This document shows, one piece after another, positions 53,010 to 64,000 of a stretch of 64,000 bases of DNA. The notes beneath the pieces were generated by a model that was given only the letters and a program-made list of their open reading frames with translations, did no database searches and was not told the origin of the DNA. The stretch lies in the NCBI RefSeq assembly GCF_032884065.1, contig NC_088875.1, positions 49,464,971 through 49,528,970 on the forward strand, read 5' to 3'. Positions within the stretch are counted from its first letter, which is position 1. Each line of letters opens with the position of its first letter. The translations under genes and the position numbers were made by a program. This DNA is from Artemia franciscana. Lineage: Eukaryota > Arthropoda > Branchiopoda > Anostraca > Artemiidae.

Positions 53010-53905
53010 AAATCATGAGTGGGTTGAGCTCCTTTCTCAGGGTCACGATATTTGCCTTCTCTCCTTTGACATCGCGAAAGCCTTTGATCGTGTATGGCAA
53101 AAGGAACTTCTTTGTAAACTGAAAGCCTGTGGAATTGATATTCGACTAAATGAGGTGCTTGCTGACTTTTTTTTTGTCAAGGATCATTGTAAGTTGTCCT
53201 CGACGGCTTCATATCAATAGCACATCCAATCTTATCAGGAGTACTCCAAGGAAGTATTCTTGGGCCAACTCTTCTTGGTATTCGTAAACGATCTAGGGGA
53301 CAACCTTGTGAAGAAACCTCACCACTTTGCTGATGACACGACAACAAAAACATCAATTGCAAAAGATGACGATCCCAGCAAACCCCATAAGGAACTCCAG
53401 GTTGACCTGGAGAGAATCGAGGCGTGGGCAGATGCATGGCGTGAAAGTTTTAACGCATCAAAAATGGAAGAGCTCCTACTTTCTAAGGCGCTTAATATGA
53501 GGGCTCATCCTGATTTCGTCTTCAAAGGAGAGGCAATAATGCGAGTTGATACACTGTGCCTACTTTGAGCTAATTTCTCTTCGGAACTCTCATGGACTGA
53601 GCAACTCAGTAAAATTAGATCCTCTTTCTCTAAGAAGTTAGGAGTTATCCTAAGATGCAAAAGTCTTCTCCCTGATGAGTCTATTCTGCCATTTTCCATT
53701 TCGTGCATCAGACCTGTCATGGAATATGCATGTCCTCTTTTGGCAAATGTACCTGTTTGCAATTTCAAAAGCTGTATAAGTGCAACGATTTTTTTTATTT
53801 CAAAGGTTTTGCTTTAAAGTTTGAAGTGACTTTTACCTCAAGGCCTTACCTGGCTTTAAAAATCAAAAATCATATTCCAGACATGTTATCTTGTCTCAGA
53901 AGATA
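53010..53905 (+). pseudogene. LINE reverse transcriptase fragment (ADDTT family)
   Basis: The plus strand encodes FDIAKAFDRVWQKELLCKLK (catalytic Asp present), then a broken stretch with ILGPTLLGIRKRSRG-like frames, then FVNDLGDNLVKKPHHFADDT (ADD pair). DLERIEAWADAWRESFNASK, then thumb sequence (KKLGVILRCKSLLPDESILP, PVMEYACPLLAN), follow in other frames to about 53790. It is related to the minus-strand LINE at 42.0-43.7 kb (MGDNLERFLHSSADDTTTHS). At least three frame breaks. Confidence 0.85.
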
Positions 53906-54239
53906 ACATTGACTGAAGATTAACAGACTGATGAATTTAAAATTGGGCAGCTAAGAATAAACTGTAGTTCAATGCAAACAAGTTAAAACTCTTTGGTTTG
54001 GGCTAAGATAAATAGAAGTGGCAGTATTTCATTAGTTCTGAACGCCCTAGCAATCATCAACCGTACCAAAAAGACCTTAATATGTCCCTATTACAAATTC
54101 AGGAGCCCTGAAATAAATGTAAGGCCTTTTTGTTGTGAAAGAAGTTAAAGTGAGAGGAAATTAAAAAAACATAATTCAAAAAAGTGTGCAAAAGCGTTTT
54201 TTGGAAGTATGCAATTTTGGGGTCGAACAATTGATATTT

Positions 54240-55225
54240 AGAGTGACCTGGAAATCTTGGAAAACGCTTTGGGTGGAGATATCAGGATGAAACTTGGTGA
54301 GAAGAATAGGCACAAGTCTTAGATACATTATTGATATAAATGGACTGGATCCGCTTTCTTTGGGGGAGTTGGGGGGATTTCCAGTGCTTTGGCGAGTTTG
54401 GTGCTTCTAGACGTATTAGGACGATGAAAATTGTTAGGCGTGTCAGGGACCTGCTCAAATTGACTTTATAACAGTCGTTGCCCCGATTCGACCATCTAGG
54501 GGGCTGGAGGGAGAAGAAAAATTGAAAAAAGAAGTATTTTTAACTTGCGAATGGGTGATCGGATCTTAATGAAATTTGATATTTAGAAGGAACTCGTGTC
54601 TTAGAGGTCTTATTTTAAAATCCCGACCGTATCCGGTGATACTGGGGAGAGTTGGGGGGGGAAACAGGAAATCTTGGAAAACGCCTTGAGTGGAGAGATT
54701 GGGATTAAACTTGTTTGGAAAAATAAGCACAAGTCTTAAATACGTGATTGACACAACTGGACTGAATCTGCTCTCTTTGTGGGGAGCTGGGGGGGGGGTG
54801 TTGATTCGAAAAAATTAGAGAAATTGAGGTAATTTAACCTAGGGTCGGGTGACAGGATCTCAATGAAATTTGATATTTAGAAGGAATTCATGTCTCAGAG
54901 GTCTTATTTTAAATTCCAAACAGATCTGGTTACACTGGGGGGAGTTGGAGGGGACAAAAGGAAATCTTGGAAAACTCATAGAGAGGAGAGATGAAACCAG
55001 GTGGCATGAAACTTGGTACAAATGGGTGATCAGATCTTAATGAATTTAGAAGTAGCGCGTGTCTTAGAGCTCTTATTTTAAATCTTGACCTTTATTAAGC
55101 CTCTGATTTCCTTTAATTCAATCTATTGATTCTTAGAATTTTGCTAGAGCTCATGCCGTATGTTTTCTTGGCTCTTCCGACTTCGTCACAAGCGCCATAT
55201 TTACTCTTAGCGCTCTTTTTATACT
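54240..55225 (+). repeat. Family R2 copy, three to four units
   Basis: R2 units recur (aatcttggaaaacgctttgggtgg, gatcggatcttaatgaaatttg at about 54560, gcttctagacgtattaggacgatg at about 54400) and the copy ends with gagctcatgccgtatg ... cttagcgctctt at about 55215. 53906-54240 holds nothing recognised. Confidence 0.85.
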
Positions 55226-55689
55226 GACACTAAAGAGCGAATTCGGCCCTTTTGGGCTTGTGATAGCCGTTTTGTTGGAATAAAATCTTGTCTTACAAAA
55301 ACAAACTTATTTTATTTTCCGAAGTCTTGACTTTTCAAATTACATCTTATTTACCCATGAAAGTTTTTCCCCAGAAAATTCTTCTCCAAAAAATCATCTA
55401 TGCTCATACCGACTCACGGCCTCATCTTTTAATAGATGGCGCTTAATGATCCATAATTACACAGAAATTCTTGGTGTGGATCAACTTTATCAAATGGAGC
55501 GTTTATACACATTTTCATTTTTAAACATTTTTCTTGTATTTGCTAATTGAATTTGAAGGAACGCATTTGTCTCTGTGCTTTTCTACATAACAAAATGAGC
55601 CAGGAAAGTCTAAAGGGATTTGTTAATAGTAAGGAAAAAAAGGTCTTGACCTAGCATCCCAACCACCTTGAGGTTTTCTCTCATGTAAT

Positions 55690-56645
55690 ATATTAAATAA
55701 AAAAAACAAGTTTTTTCAACTGAAAGTAAGGAGTGACATCAAAACTTAAAACGCACAGAAATTACTTCGTATATGAAAGAGGCTAATTTCTCATCAACGC
55801 CCCGCTCTTTACGCTAAAGTTTGACTCTTTCTCTCAATTCTTCTTTCTAAAACAGTAAAAAACTTTAGCGTAAAGAGCGGGGCGTTGATGAGGAAGGAGC
55901 CTCTGAAAAAAATCCTCCTGAAAACGCCTGTATACTTCCCAATAACCATTACTATATGTAAGCACAGGTCAAAGTCTGTAACTTGTTGCCCCTCCCACGG
56001 GGACTGTGGGGGAGTAAGGCGTCCCCAAAGACATAGTTATAAGGTTTTTCGACTACGCTGAATAAAATGGCTATCTCAGAATTTTGATCCATTGACTTTG
56101 GGAAAATAATTAGCGTGGGAGGGGGCCTAGGTGCCCTCCAATTTTTTTGGTCACTTAAAAAGGGCACTAGAACTTTTCATTTCCGTTAGAATGAGCCCTC
56201 TTGCAACATTCTAGGACAACTGGGTCGATACGATCACCCCTGGGGAAAAAAAAACAACAAAAAAACAAATAAACACGCATCCGTGATCTGCCTTCTGGCA
56301 AAAAATGCAAAATTCCACATTTTTGTAGATAGGAGCTCGAAACTTCTGCAGCAGGGTTCTCTGATACGCTGAATCTGATGGTGTGATTTTCGTTAAGATT
56401 CTATGACTTTTAGGGGGCGTTTCCCCCTATTTTCTAAAATAACGCAAATTTTCTCAGGCTCGTAACTTTTGATGGGTAAGACTAAACTTGATGAAACTTA
56501 TATATTTAAAACCAGCATTAAAATGCGATTCTTTTGATGTAGCTATTGGTATCAAAATTCCATTTTTTAGAGTTTTGGTTACTATTGAGCCGGGTCGCTC
56601 CTTACTACAGTTCGTTACCACGAACTGTTTGATTTAGCTAGTCTT
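55690..56645 (+). repeat. Family R1 repeat with hairpin, well preserved
   Basis: The order is aaacaagttttttcaactgaaagtaagg, a near-perfect hairpin (about 55790-55825 against 55868-55903; CAACGCCCCGCTCTTTACGC and its complement), acttcccaataaccattac, gactttgggaaaataattagcg, gtcgatacgatcacccc, the gttaagattctatgac block, and gagccgggtcgctccttac. It ends in CAGTTCGTTACCACGAACTG (56608-56627), an 8-bp perfect stem with a TACC loop. It is the reference copy for the family here; non-coding. Confidence 0.92.
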
Positions 56646-58065
56646 CAATATTTATCCCTTTATAAATTTTTTAGGTCGGAAAAACATAGCATTTATTGTC
56701 TGTAAATGATTGACGTTCCTCTTCTTTTCTAGGTAATGAAGTAGCTGCCGGGCAGTAAATTTCGAAGTCTCTGTATAAGCCTGTTTTCTGTTGCATTCGT
56801 CTTTTTGTGTATAGACGCTTAATTTTACATAAAAAGACAGTGCAGCAGAACTGGTTTCTTATAATTTTAAAGTTTAAATAAATAAAAAATCAAGGGTTCT
56901 AAACCTTAAGTTAAATAGAATCTTAGTAAAATTCGTGTGTATTTTTCTTTCTCTCACCTTTTCATATTTTACAAAAAAATAGAACCCTAAAAAAAATTTC
57001 TAATCAATTTTCTTTTTTGCTCATCCTTCACATAACGAATTTACTGCTCATTGAAGCTGTGCAATTATGAGGCCTCTGCTCCTGCCAAGGAACCCCTTCC
57101 TGACTCAACATTCAAGACCATATTTTCCCTTATTTTAATAGAAATTAAATCAATAAAATATTGCTTCTTTGCATTCTTACCAACTACTTGTTGATCCTAG
57201 AGTTAGGGATAGTTCATAGGAACGGAGTACAAGACAGATAAAATACAAAACGGCGTTCATCAAAACAATTAATGAAAATCACTTATTATACACGAACATG
57301 TGTTGGTTACTTATAAGTTTAAACATCCCCTTTTAAGATGGGGATGTCATAAAGGAAAACTGGTTTTGTGGTTATGTCTCAAAAACAGTTTCAACAGATC
57401 TGTTTCTGGACCTACCATTTTATATTTACGGATTAATGCTAAACTTAAAATAATGTAGCTAGGCTTTTTTATATATAGAGTGAACCTTGATAAAAGTTGG
57501 AAAGGCGATCTTGCTTGTCGAAATGCCAGAATTTACCGTATCTATATGCTTACTAATGGCGAAATAATAATAATTATGAAATGACTAAAATAATTCATTC
57601 TCTCAAATATGTTGAAAAACCATCGGAGAAAGAATAATTTCTGTTGAAAATATGTTCCGTATTCATTAAAGAGCCAACACCGCTAGTTGTTTGGGGGAGT
57701 TAAATGAGAGTTGCGCAACTCATATTTATGGCTTTTTCGTGTTTTTTTTTGTGCTCGATATCTTCATTCAGCGTAGTCTGTTTGGTTTAAGATTGTTAAC
57801 TTAGAGGATTCGGTTTATGCATTTAATGGCAAAAAGTTGGCAATGCGGAACCAATGAATTTAATATGTTTTGATTATGGACGTCTATGCTGTATTGATAA
57901 TCTCAGAAGTGTTGTTGTCAAACTGAAAAAAACATTATATGAATATAATTCTGCCTTTTCTTGGGAGAAAATACATCGTTTTCATATGTTCTAATTGAAC
58001 GGCCATAGTGATTCTTAAGGAATTCTCAAAGAATCTTATACATAATTCTTAATTTAATTCCTAAC
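56646..58065. other. No recognisable gene
   Basis: AT-rich; no supported feature on either strand. Confidence 0.5.
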
Positions 58066-58307
58066 TTAATTCTTATTTTTTACTAATAAAAATGTTCGTT
58101 AAAAATTAAAAGTTCTAGTTGGCTTTTTAAGTAACCGAAAAATTGGAGGGCAACTAGGCCTCCTTCTCCACCCCTTATTTCTAGAAATCGTCTGATCAAA
58201 ACTAAGAGAAAGCCATTTAGCCAAAAAAGGAATTAAAATGCAAATTTCATTTGAATAGTTTACGTGTGGAGAGTCAAAATCAAACATGCATTAATTCAAA
58301 AACGTTC
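58066..58307 (-). repeat. Family R1 segment, inverted
   Basis: tttttactaataaaaatgttcg, aaaattaaaagttctagttgg, ggagggcaactaggcctcc and aactaagagaaagccatttagcc correspond, inverted, to 31.8-31.95 kb and, in the same orientation, to 60.83-60.99 kb. Confidence 0.88.
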
Positions 58308-58615
58308 AGAAATTACATAAAAAAAAACTAGTTTTTTTAACTGAAAGTAAGGAGCGACATTAAAACTCAAAACGAACAGAAATTACTCCGTATATGAAAC
58401 GGATTGTCCCCTCCGCAATCCCTCGCTCTTTACGCTAAAGTTAGACTCTTTGCCACAATTCTGCTTTTTAAAACAATTAAAAGCTTTAGCGTAGAGAGCG
58501 AGGGATTGCGGAGGGGACAATCCATTTCATACACGGAGTAATTTCTGTTCGTTTTAAGTTTTAATGTCGCTCCTTACTTTCAGTTAAAAAAACTAGTTTT
58601 TTTTATGTAATTTCT
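58308..58615. repeat. Long palindrome: 133-bp inverted repeat with 43-bp loop
   Basis: The left arm 58308-58440 and right arm 58484-58615 are reverse complements at about 95% by eye. From outside inwards: an A/T run with actagttttttt, a block with aaagtaaggagcgacattaaaac, cgaacagaaattactccgta, ggattgtcccctccgcaatc and cctcgctctttacgctaaag. The loop 58441-58483 is unique. It is the R1 hairpin with both flanks included, so R1 itself can be seen as a fold-back element. Confidence 0.93.
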
Positions 58616-59685
58616 TAAAAGCAACACATAGCTCTCGTCGCGACATTAATTGGCGTGTGAAATCAAGTGCACAAGGTGGTGCGTGTGAAGCGTTTTAGGG
58701 ACTGTGCCAAACATGACAGAACGTTGTGCCGTACTTGGTGTTCCAAGATTTACACTAGGTGGCGAAAATTCAGCGCCTCCTCGGTTCTCTGTCCATGATT
58801 TGAGCTTCTGAAAGACAGATGGTCGACACTACTTATAATCCACATTACCAATCATTTTCCTTTCTGAATTCTCCACCACCAATCAAATTTCCAACTTTTT
58901 TCTTGCATCCTCCTTTGTTTCTTGAAGATTTCTGTCTAAAAGAAGTATGCGGCCATTCAACACCAGACACTCTCGCAGTTGGAATTCAACAGCCTATGTA
59001 GACACATTATATAGATAGATAGATAGATAAGTGTATTTCAAAAACCCGTGGTTCACTGACAAGCAGACACACAGTTGAAACCTGAACTGACTGATGGATT
59101 GAAAGGAACCTGAATATTATATAGTTACGAACATATGTGGAATGTTCAAAGACAAGAGACGGTCCATGTTTAAATGCTGCAGGAATATCATACTTTAATT
59201 AAAGAAAAAAAAGACACTCACAATACAATTTTAAGTGAATTCCAATGTGGCAACGGCTGGTTAATAGAACTGTTTTTTATCTAGGATAATATTGTAAGGC
59301 TTTGTTTTATGCCCTAGAGAGTGGTATCAGAAGGGAAGAAAATGTTGACAATGGGGAAATAAGTCATGTAAGACTGAATTAAACAGTAAATGAAAAAAAA
59401 TGATAATAGGAAAAAAAACTTTGGGAAACAAAACCCATTGAAACATGAGGGCCCTAAGAGATTTGGAAAGGACTTGGCAAGCTATTGCACCAAACCTTAA
59501 AATATTAATCTTGAAATATTAAAACATACAACAATAGTGTAGACTAGTCTGCCTTTCGGCATCAAGATCATCAAATGCCCCCCACGATAATCTTCAGTAA
59601 AAGGTGAAAGATTAACTCGATCTGAGGAGAGGCCAGAGCTATGAAAATTACTAAGGTTGACTTGGGTATATAAAAATAAATCCTA
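58616..59685. other. No recognisable gene
   Basis: A short (GATA)n tract at about 59012-59030; nothing else supported. Confidence 0.5.
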
Positions 59686-59689
59686 GTAA

Positions 59690-61340
59690 CCGAAGCGACC
59701 CGGCTCAATAGTAATCGAAAATCTAAAAAATAGAATTTTGATACCAATAGTTCAATAAAAAAATTGTATTTTAATGCTGATTTTAAATATATAACTTTCA
59801 TCAAGATTAGTCTTACCTATCAAAAGTTACGAGCCTGAGAAAATTTGCCTCATTTTAGAAAATAGGGGAAAACACCCCCTGAAAGTCATACAATCTTAAC
59901 GAAAATCACACCATCAGATTCAGCGTATCAGAGAACCTTATTGTAGAAGTCTCAAGCTCCTATCTACAAAAATGTGGAATTTTGCATTTTTGCCAGAAGA
60001 GAAATCACGGATGCGTGTTTATTTGTTTTTTTGTTGTTTTTCTTTCCCAGGGGTGATCGTATCGACCCAGTGGTCCTAGAATGTCACGAGAGGGCTCATT
60101 CTAATGGAAATTAAAAGTTCCAGTGCCCTTTTTAAGGGAACAAAAAATTGGGAGGCACCTAGGCCCCCTCCCACGCTCATTTTTCCCCAAAGTCACCGGA
60201 TCAATATTCTGAGATAGCCATTTTATTCACCATAGTTGAAAAACCTAATAACTATGTCTTTGGGGACGACTTACTCCCCCGCAGTCCCCGTGGGAGGGGT
60301 TGCAAGTTACAAACTTTGACCTGTGTTTACATATAGTAATGGTTACTGGGAAGTGTACGGACGTTTTCAGGAGAATTTTTTTGGTTTGGGAGGGAGAGTT
60401 GATGTGGCGGGGTTACGTGGGAGGATCTTTTCATAGAAAAACTTCTCATGGAAGAAGAGACTTTCAATGAAGGGGGCGCAGGATTTTTTAGCATTATTTA
60501 AAAAAAAACAATGAAAAAATAAATATGAAAAGTTTTTTTCTACTGAAAGTGAGGAGTAGCATTAAAACTTAAAACGAGCAGAAATTATTGCGCATATGAG
60601 GGGTTTACCTCCTCGTAATACCTCGCTCTTTACGCTAAAGTATTTTTAGTAATTTCAACTACTTATTCTACTACCTTTGTGATTCAAGGGTCATTCATAA
60701 GGAATTGGGACATAAGTTAAGCTTTAGTGTATAGAGCGAGGTATCGACGAGGGGTGAACTCCCTCATATACGCAATAAAAACAGACGAATATAGAAATTG
60801 GTTACGTAAGTTAACTCGTAAATTACGTATATTTTTCTACTAATGAAAATGTTCGTAAAAAAATTAAAAGTTCTAGTTGCCTTTTCAAGTAATCAAAAAA
60901 TTGGAGGGCAACTAGGCTTCCTCCCTCTCTCCTTTTTTCTCAAAATCTTAAGATTAAAACTATGAGAAAGCCATTTAGCCAAAAAAAATTAATATACAAA
61001 TTTCGTTTTAATTATGTATGTGCGGAGAGCCAAGATCAAAACATGCATTAATTAAAAAACGTCCAGAAATTAAATAAAAAAAACAAGTTTTTTTAAAATG
61101 AAAGTAAGGAGCGACATTGAAACTTAAAACGAACAGAAATTACTCCGTATATGAAAGGGGCTTTTCCTCCTCAACGCCCCGCTATTTACGCTAAAGTTTT
61201 TTACTGTTTTAAGAAGTAGAGTTAAGAGAAAGAGTCAAACTTTAGCGTAACGAACAGAAATTACTCCGTATATGAAAGGGACTTTTCCTCCTCAACGCCC
61301 CACTTTTTTACGCTACAGTTTGACTCTATCTCTTAACTTT
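59690..61340 (-). repeat. Family R1 repeat, inverted, longest copy
   Basis: From 59690 the R1 3' part appears inverted (cgacccggctcaatagtaat, cccctgaaagtcatac, gggtgatcgtatcgaccc, gggaggggttgcaag, ggttactgggaagtgta). A hairpin follows at about 60610-60770 (ctcgtaatacctcgctcttt against its near complement). Next come the gttctagttgccttttcaagt block, a second partial hairpin at 61150-61260, and a direct repeat of cgaacagaaattactccgta at about 61134 and 61254. The terminal CAGTTCGT hairpin is missing, so the copy is truncated near 59690. Confidence 0.9.
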
Positions 61341-61946
61341 TTCACAGCAGTGAATTAAGTCTCTGAATTATTTTTGAAATTAGGAATGCACCATTTCATT
61401 TTCATATGTAAGCGTCTTGACCGTTTAAATGCAAGTTTACCTTTTTGAGAAAAGAAAATCAGGGGTTTATCACTCTCTTATCAATTTGACTGAAGTCGAA
61501 ACTTTAATTTCTGAGAACCCAGTGACTGTTCTACTGACTTTGCAAATTATTTTCTCTCTAACAATCAATATTCATTACTACTATCAACAACTCACCGCAG
61601 AGCCAAGCCGCCTGAGGCCAAAAACAATCCCTCCAGCAATTTTATTGAATATTGGTTCAATTTAGATTTCAGCAGTTTATAATTACGAACTATTTTCAAT
61701 AAAGATGCATGGGAACTTGGATCCAGCTTGGGCACTTTAAACTAATTATGGCGTCTATTCATTGGCTTTTACACCATTAATTTTTGTAAATCTTATGCAG
61801 TGTTTCTTCTTTTTTTCATATAGAAAAAAATGAATTACAATATATTCAAGGATTAAGTAACTAACGGCAGGATCTTCCTTCACTTTGAATAACGTATTAT
61901 ACACATAATTGATTAAGGTTCATAGACTTTGTTTCCCCTCGAAAGT

Positions 61947-62132
61947 GGTGCGGCGATCCCGGACGTACATCGTACCAGGCTAACGCGAGAAGGGAGCGGG
62001 GCAAGCCCCAACACCCCTACGGTTTCCAAAAATCAGTTTCATATTTTGGGCTCCATGTAGAGGCCGTATTAGATAGTAAGCTGATAAGAACAGATACTAC
62101 ACTTGATCTTAGCTAACAGGCCGAGAAGCGAT
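61947..62132 (-). ncRNA. U2: U2 snRNA (spliceosomal), possibly a variant
   Basis: The minus strand from 62132 reads ATCGCTTCTCGGCC, then GCTAAGATCAAGTGTAGTAT and CTGTTCTTATCAG, the near-invariant 5' third of U2, including the branch-point-pairing GTAGTA. An Sm site (ATTTTTGG, after GAAACTG) lies near position 100. Stem-loop III has GGGGCTTGCCCC, and stem-loop IV (CCTGGTAC-GAT-GTACGTCCGGG) is intact. The 3' end CGCCGCACC is at 61947. The length is 186 nt (human 188). One stem IIa pair is disrupted: TATCAG faces CTAATA instead of CTGATA. It could be an expressed variant or a pseudogene. No clear PSE was recognised upstream. It pairs with the intron branch site and is core to the spliceosome. 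Confidence 0.92.
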
Positions 62133-64000
62133 AATTCAATAAGGATTTTAAAAGATATTATAAGAATACGAGTAACAAAGTTTGTCACACAATTTATTTC
62201 GGTTGCAATACCCAAATAGAATTCAATTAACTTATCACTGTTTCTATAGATTTTCGTGAACAGTACGAAACATTTCCTATTCAATCAAAGTTTATCTCAA
62301 AATTTAAAATGGTAAACGGAAAATTTTCCAATCAAGACTTGGACAAAATTGTCACTCAAAAAGCCAAAATTAGAAAAGATAACACCTTAAATCAGAGATA
62401 TATTCTCTTGGCCCTTTCCTTGACAATGATTGAAACCAGCATTGATGAATGACGTTAATTCAAGGCAATTAAGGGGGTGGGGGACAGAAAAAAGTATTTT
62501 TCGAAATCCAGAGAGAGCGATTCTCTTGTTTTTTCACTTTCTTTTACAAAAACACCCTCATTTGCAATAAATGTCAATCCACCAGTCGACACCACTGGTA
62601 TTGATAAAAAGCGTCAATTCACGGAAACTAGGGGACAAGGCTGGACCCAGTGAGCTAATCTTCGATATTTTTGTCCGACTTGTTAAAACGTTGCGCAATG
62701 CATTTAAACAAGTTTCTGATGGGTTTATTTTTATTTTTTTTTGTATCCCTTCCTCAAAATAGATTTCTAAACACAGCCGAAGGGAAAGGGGAGAGGGGGC
62801 GAAAGAGTATTCTCCAGATTCCAGGGAGGGGAAACCTCGTTCTCTTTTGAATTTTTTTAACAAAAATACAAAGAAAAAAAACAAGCCCTTTTTCAATGAT
62901 GATACCATGAAGAGATTTTTTTGAATCTAAGAGGAGGAATGCAGGAAAAACATCTTGTACAGAAAATTTCCTTCCCTGAATTAAAGCTACTGGTTTTCCA
63001 TATATGCTACATGGTAGCAATGCAAGCTTTCTTAAGACATTATTAAATTCGCTTCAAATATAGAAACAAAAGCTGAATTTTCAATCACCTAAGAAAGATA
63101 CACAGACACGAAAAATTGAGACTTTATCAGATAAATGATTGCTTACTTTATTTTATAGGTATTTGTCCTTTTCATGTGTCATTTACTTGAGTAATTCTAT
63201 AATTCCATCTTATTACTAACAATATAGCCAGAAGACTGTCTTGAAGAATAGATGGCCTTGAAGTAGAATTCCAGTTTATAGGAGAATTTGATCAAAGCTT
63301 ATTAAACATCTCTAAGGTTCGAACCATAGAAAATTAGGAACGTAATGTGTTATGGAGCTGGAATGGGCATTTGCCCCTCCCTAACCTTGTTTTTCCCCTC
63401 CCCCAAACCTCATTCCCCCCTTCTGAAATTTAGTTTCTTCCAAAATCTTGTCTAAACTAATATAAACCTATAAATTCAAGCATCTACAGAAACACATAAT
63501 TTTTTTAAAAGTAACTTTATAGTCCTTTTAGAGTACTAAATAGTACCTCTGAGGTACCAAATGGCTTCTTTTTAGTTTTTACTGCTATTTTCATTTAATT
63601 TTGGACAAAAGGTTCCATCTTTGCCCCTCCATCCCCTTCAAGTTTGGATTTTGACGAAATTACGCCGCTGTAAAAAAGTAAAAGAAATGAAAAAAAGTCC
63701 TATAAGATGGTGTCGAGCTAGAAGGACTTAGTAGAAAGAAAGTAGTACGAGGAAAGTTGCATTCCAAGATGGTGATATCTTTTGATTTCTCAAGGACAGA
63801 AGATATTTACCTTATGCAGTAATAGAGTGTATGGATTTGAGTTAGTTTTGTTCAGATTTCTTGTGCAATGCTTTGCCTTTTACTTTTTAGCCTAAATAAA
63901 TTACGTGGCTATGCTCTAAGAATAATAAATCCAGAAATAGTTACTTTCTAAGACAAAACAAAAGAGGACTAAATGTAGCTTGGACTTGGCTCGGTTTTAC
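62133..64000. other. No recognisable gene; one degenerate direct repeat
   Basis: About 62478-62552 and 62795-62870 are loosely alike (a GGGG(A/G)C lead, aagtattttt/agagtattctc, a ccaga/ccagg block, gattctcttg/cgttctcttt, then a T run and acaaaaa(c/t)ac), suggesting an old ~75-bp duplication. No ORF with recognisable motifs was seen. Confidence 0.4.

Noticed and set aside
62069-62284. Minus-strand 71-codon ORF overlapping U2
   Set aside because: It overlaps the 5' part of the U2 snRNA and its upstream region and has no protein motif.

Overview
The window is AT-rich nuclear DNA from an animal, almost certainly an arthropod. It holds a U2 snRNA locus, a degenerate arginine kinase exon, several kinds of APE-type LINEs, an RTE-type LINE, a hAT transposon, a Helitron, env-bearing and gag-pol LTR-element fossils, and many copies of two anonymous dispersed repeat families. 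A branchiopod crustacean such as brine shrimp would fit, but that is an inference. No complete, intact host protein-coding gene was found. Three 100-N assembly gaps lie at 2700-2799, 20419-20518 and 48178-48277.

Layout. 1-5.5 kb: AT-rich DNA with a foldback element, a LINE reverse-transcriptase scrap and an old dispersed repeat (called family R1 here). 5.7-9.3 kb: fossil of an env-bearing, errantivirus-like LTR element, next to a short internally deleted derivative bounded by a 219-bp direct repeat. 9.4-15.8 kb: Ty3/gypsy-type gag and pol followed by a Ser/Lys-rich ORF. 16.9-20.0 kb: four closely spaced, intronless ORFs on the same strand, ending in a run of 25 A. 20.5-28.5 kb: LINEs on the minus strand, one nearly full length. 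29-37 kb: a microsatellite, an unassigned ORF, an R1 repeat split by a Helitron, a hAT element and a small TIR element. 38-41 kb: a tandem ~290-bp repeat carrying two LINE insertions at one target. 42-54 kb: more LINEs, the arginine kinase remnant and a tRNA-Pro-like sequence. 54-61 kb: dispersed repeats with long palindromes. 61.9-62.1 kb: U2 snRNA on the minus strand.

The part most worth attention is the 16.9-20.0 kb cassette. Its four ORFs encode a possible RNase-H-fold (DEDDh-like) exonuclease, two paralogous helical proteins of which the longer carries a SOCS-box-like C-terminal segment (BC box plus degenerate Cul5 box), and a 2H phosphoesterase of the AKAP7 type. Each type has known counterparts among viral counter-defence proteins: RNA-degrading exonucleases, Elongin-BC/Cullin-5 adaptors and 2',5'-phosphodiesterases. 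Their co-location directly behind gag-pol suggests an accessory, possibly immune-antagonist module carried by an LTR element. That function is inference; the ORFs, motifs and order are visible in the sequence.
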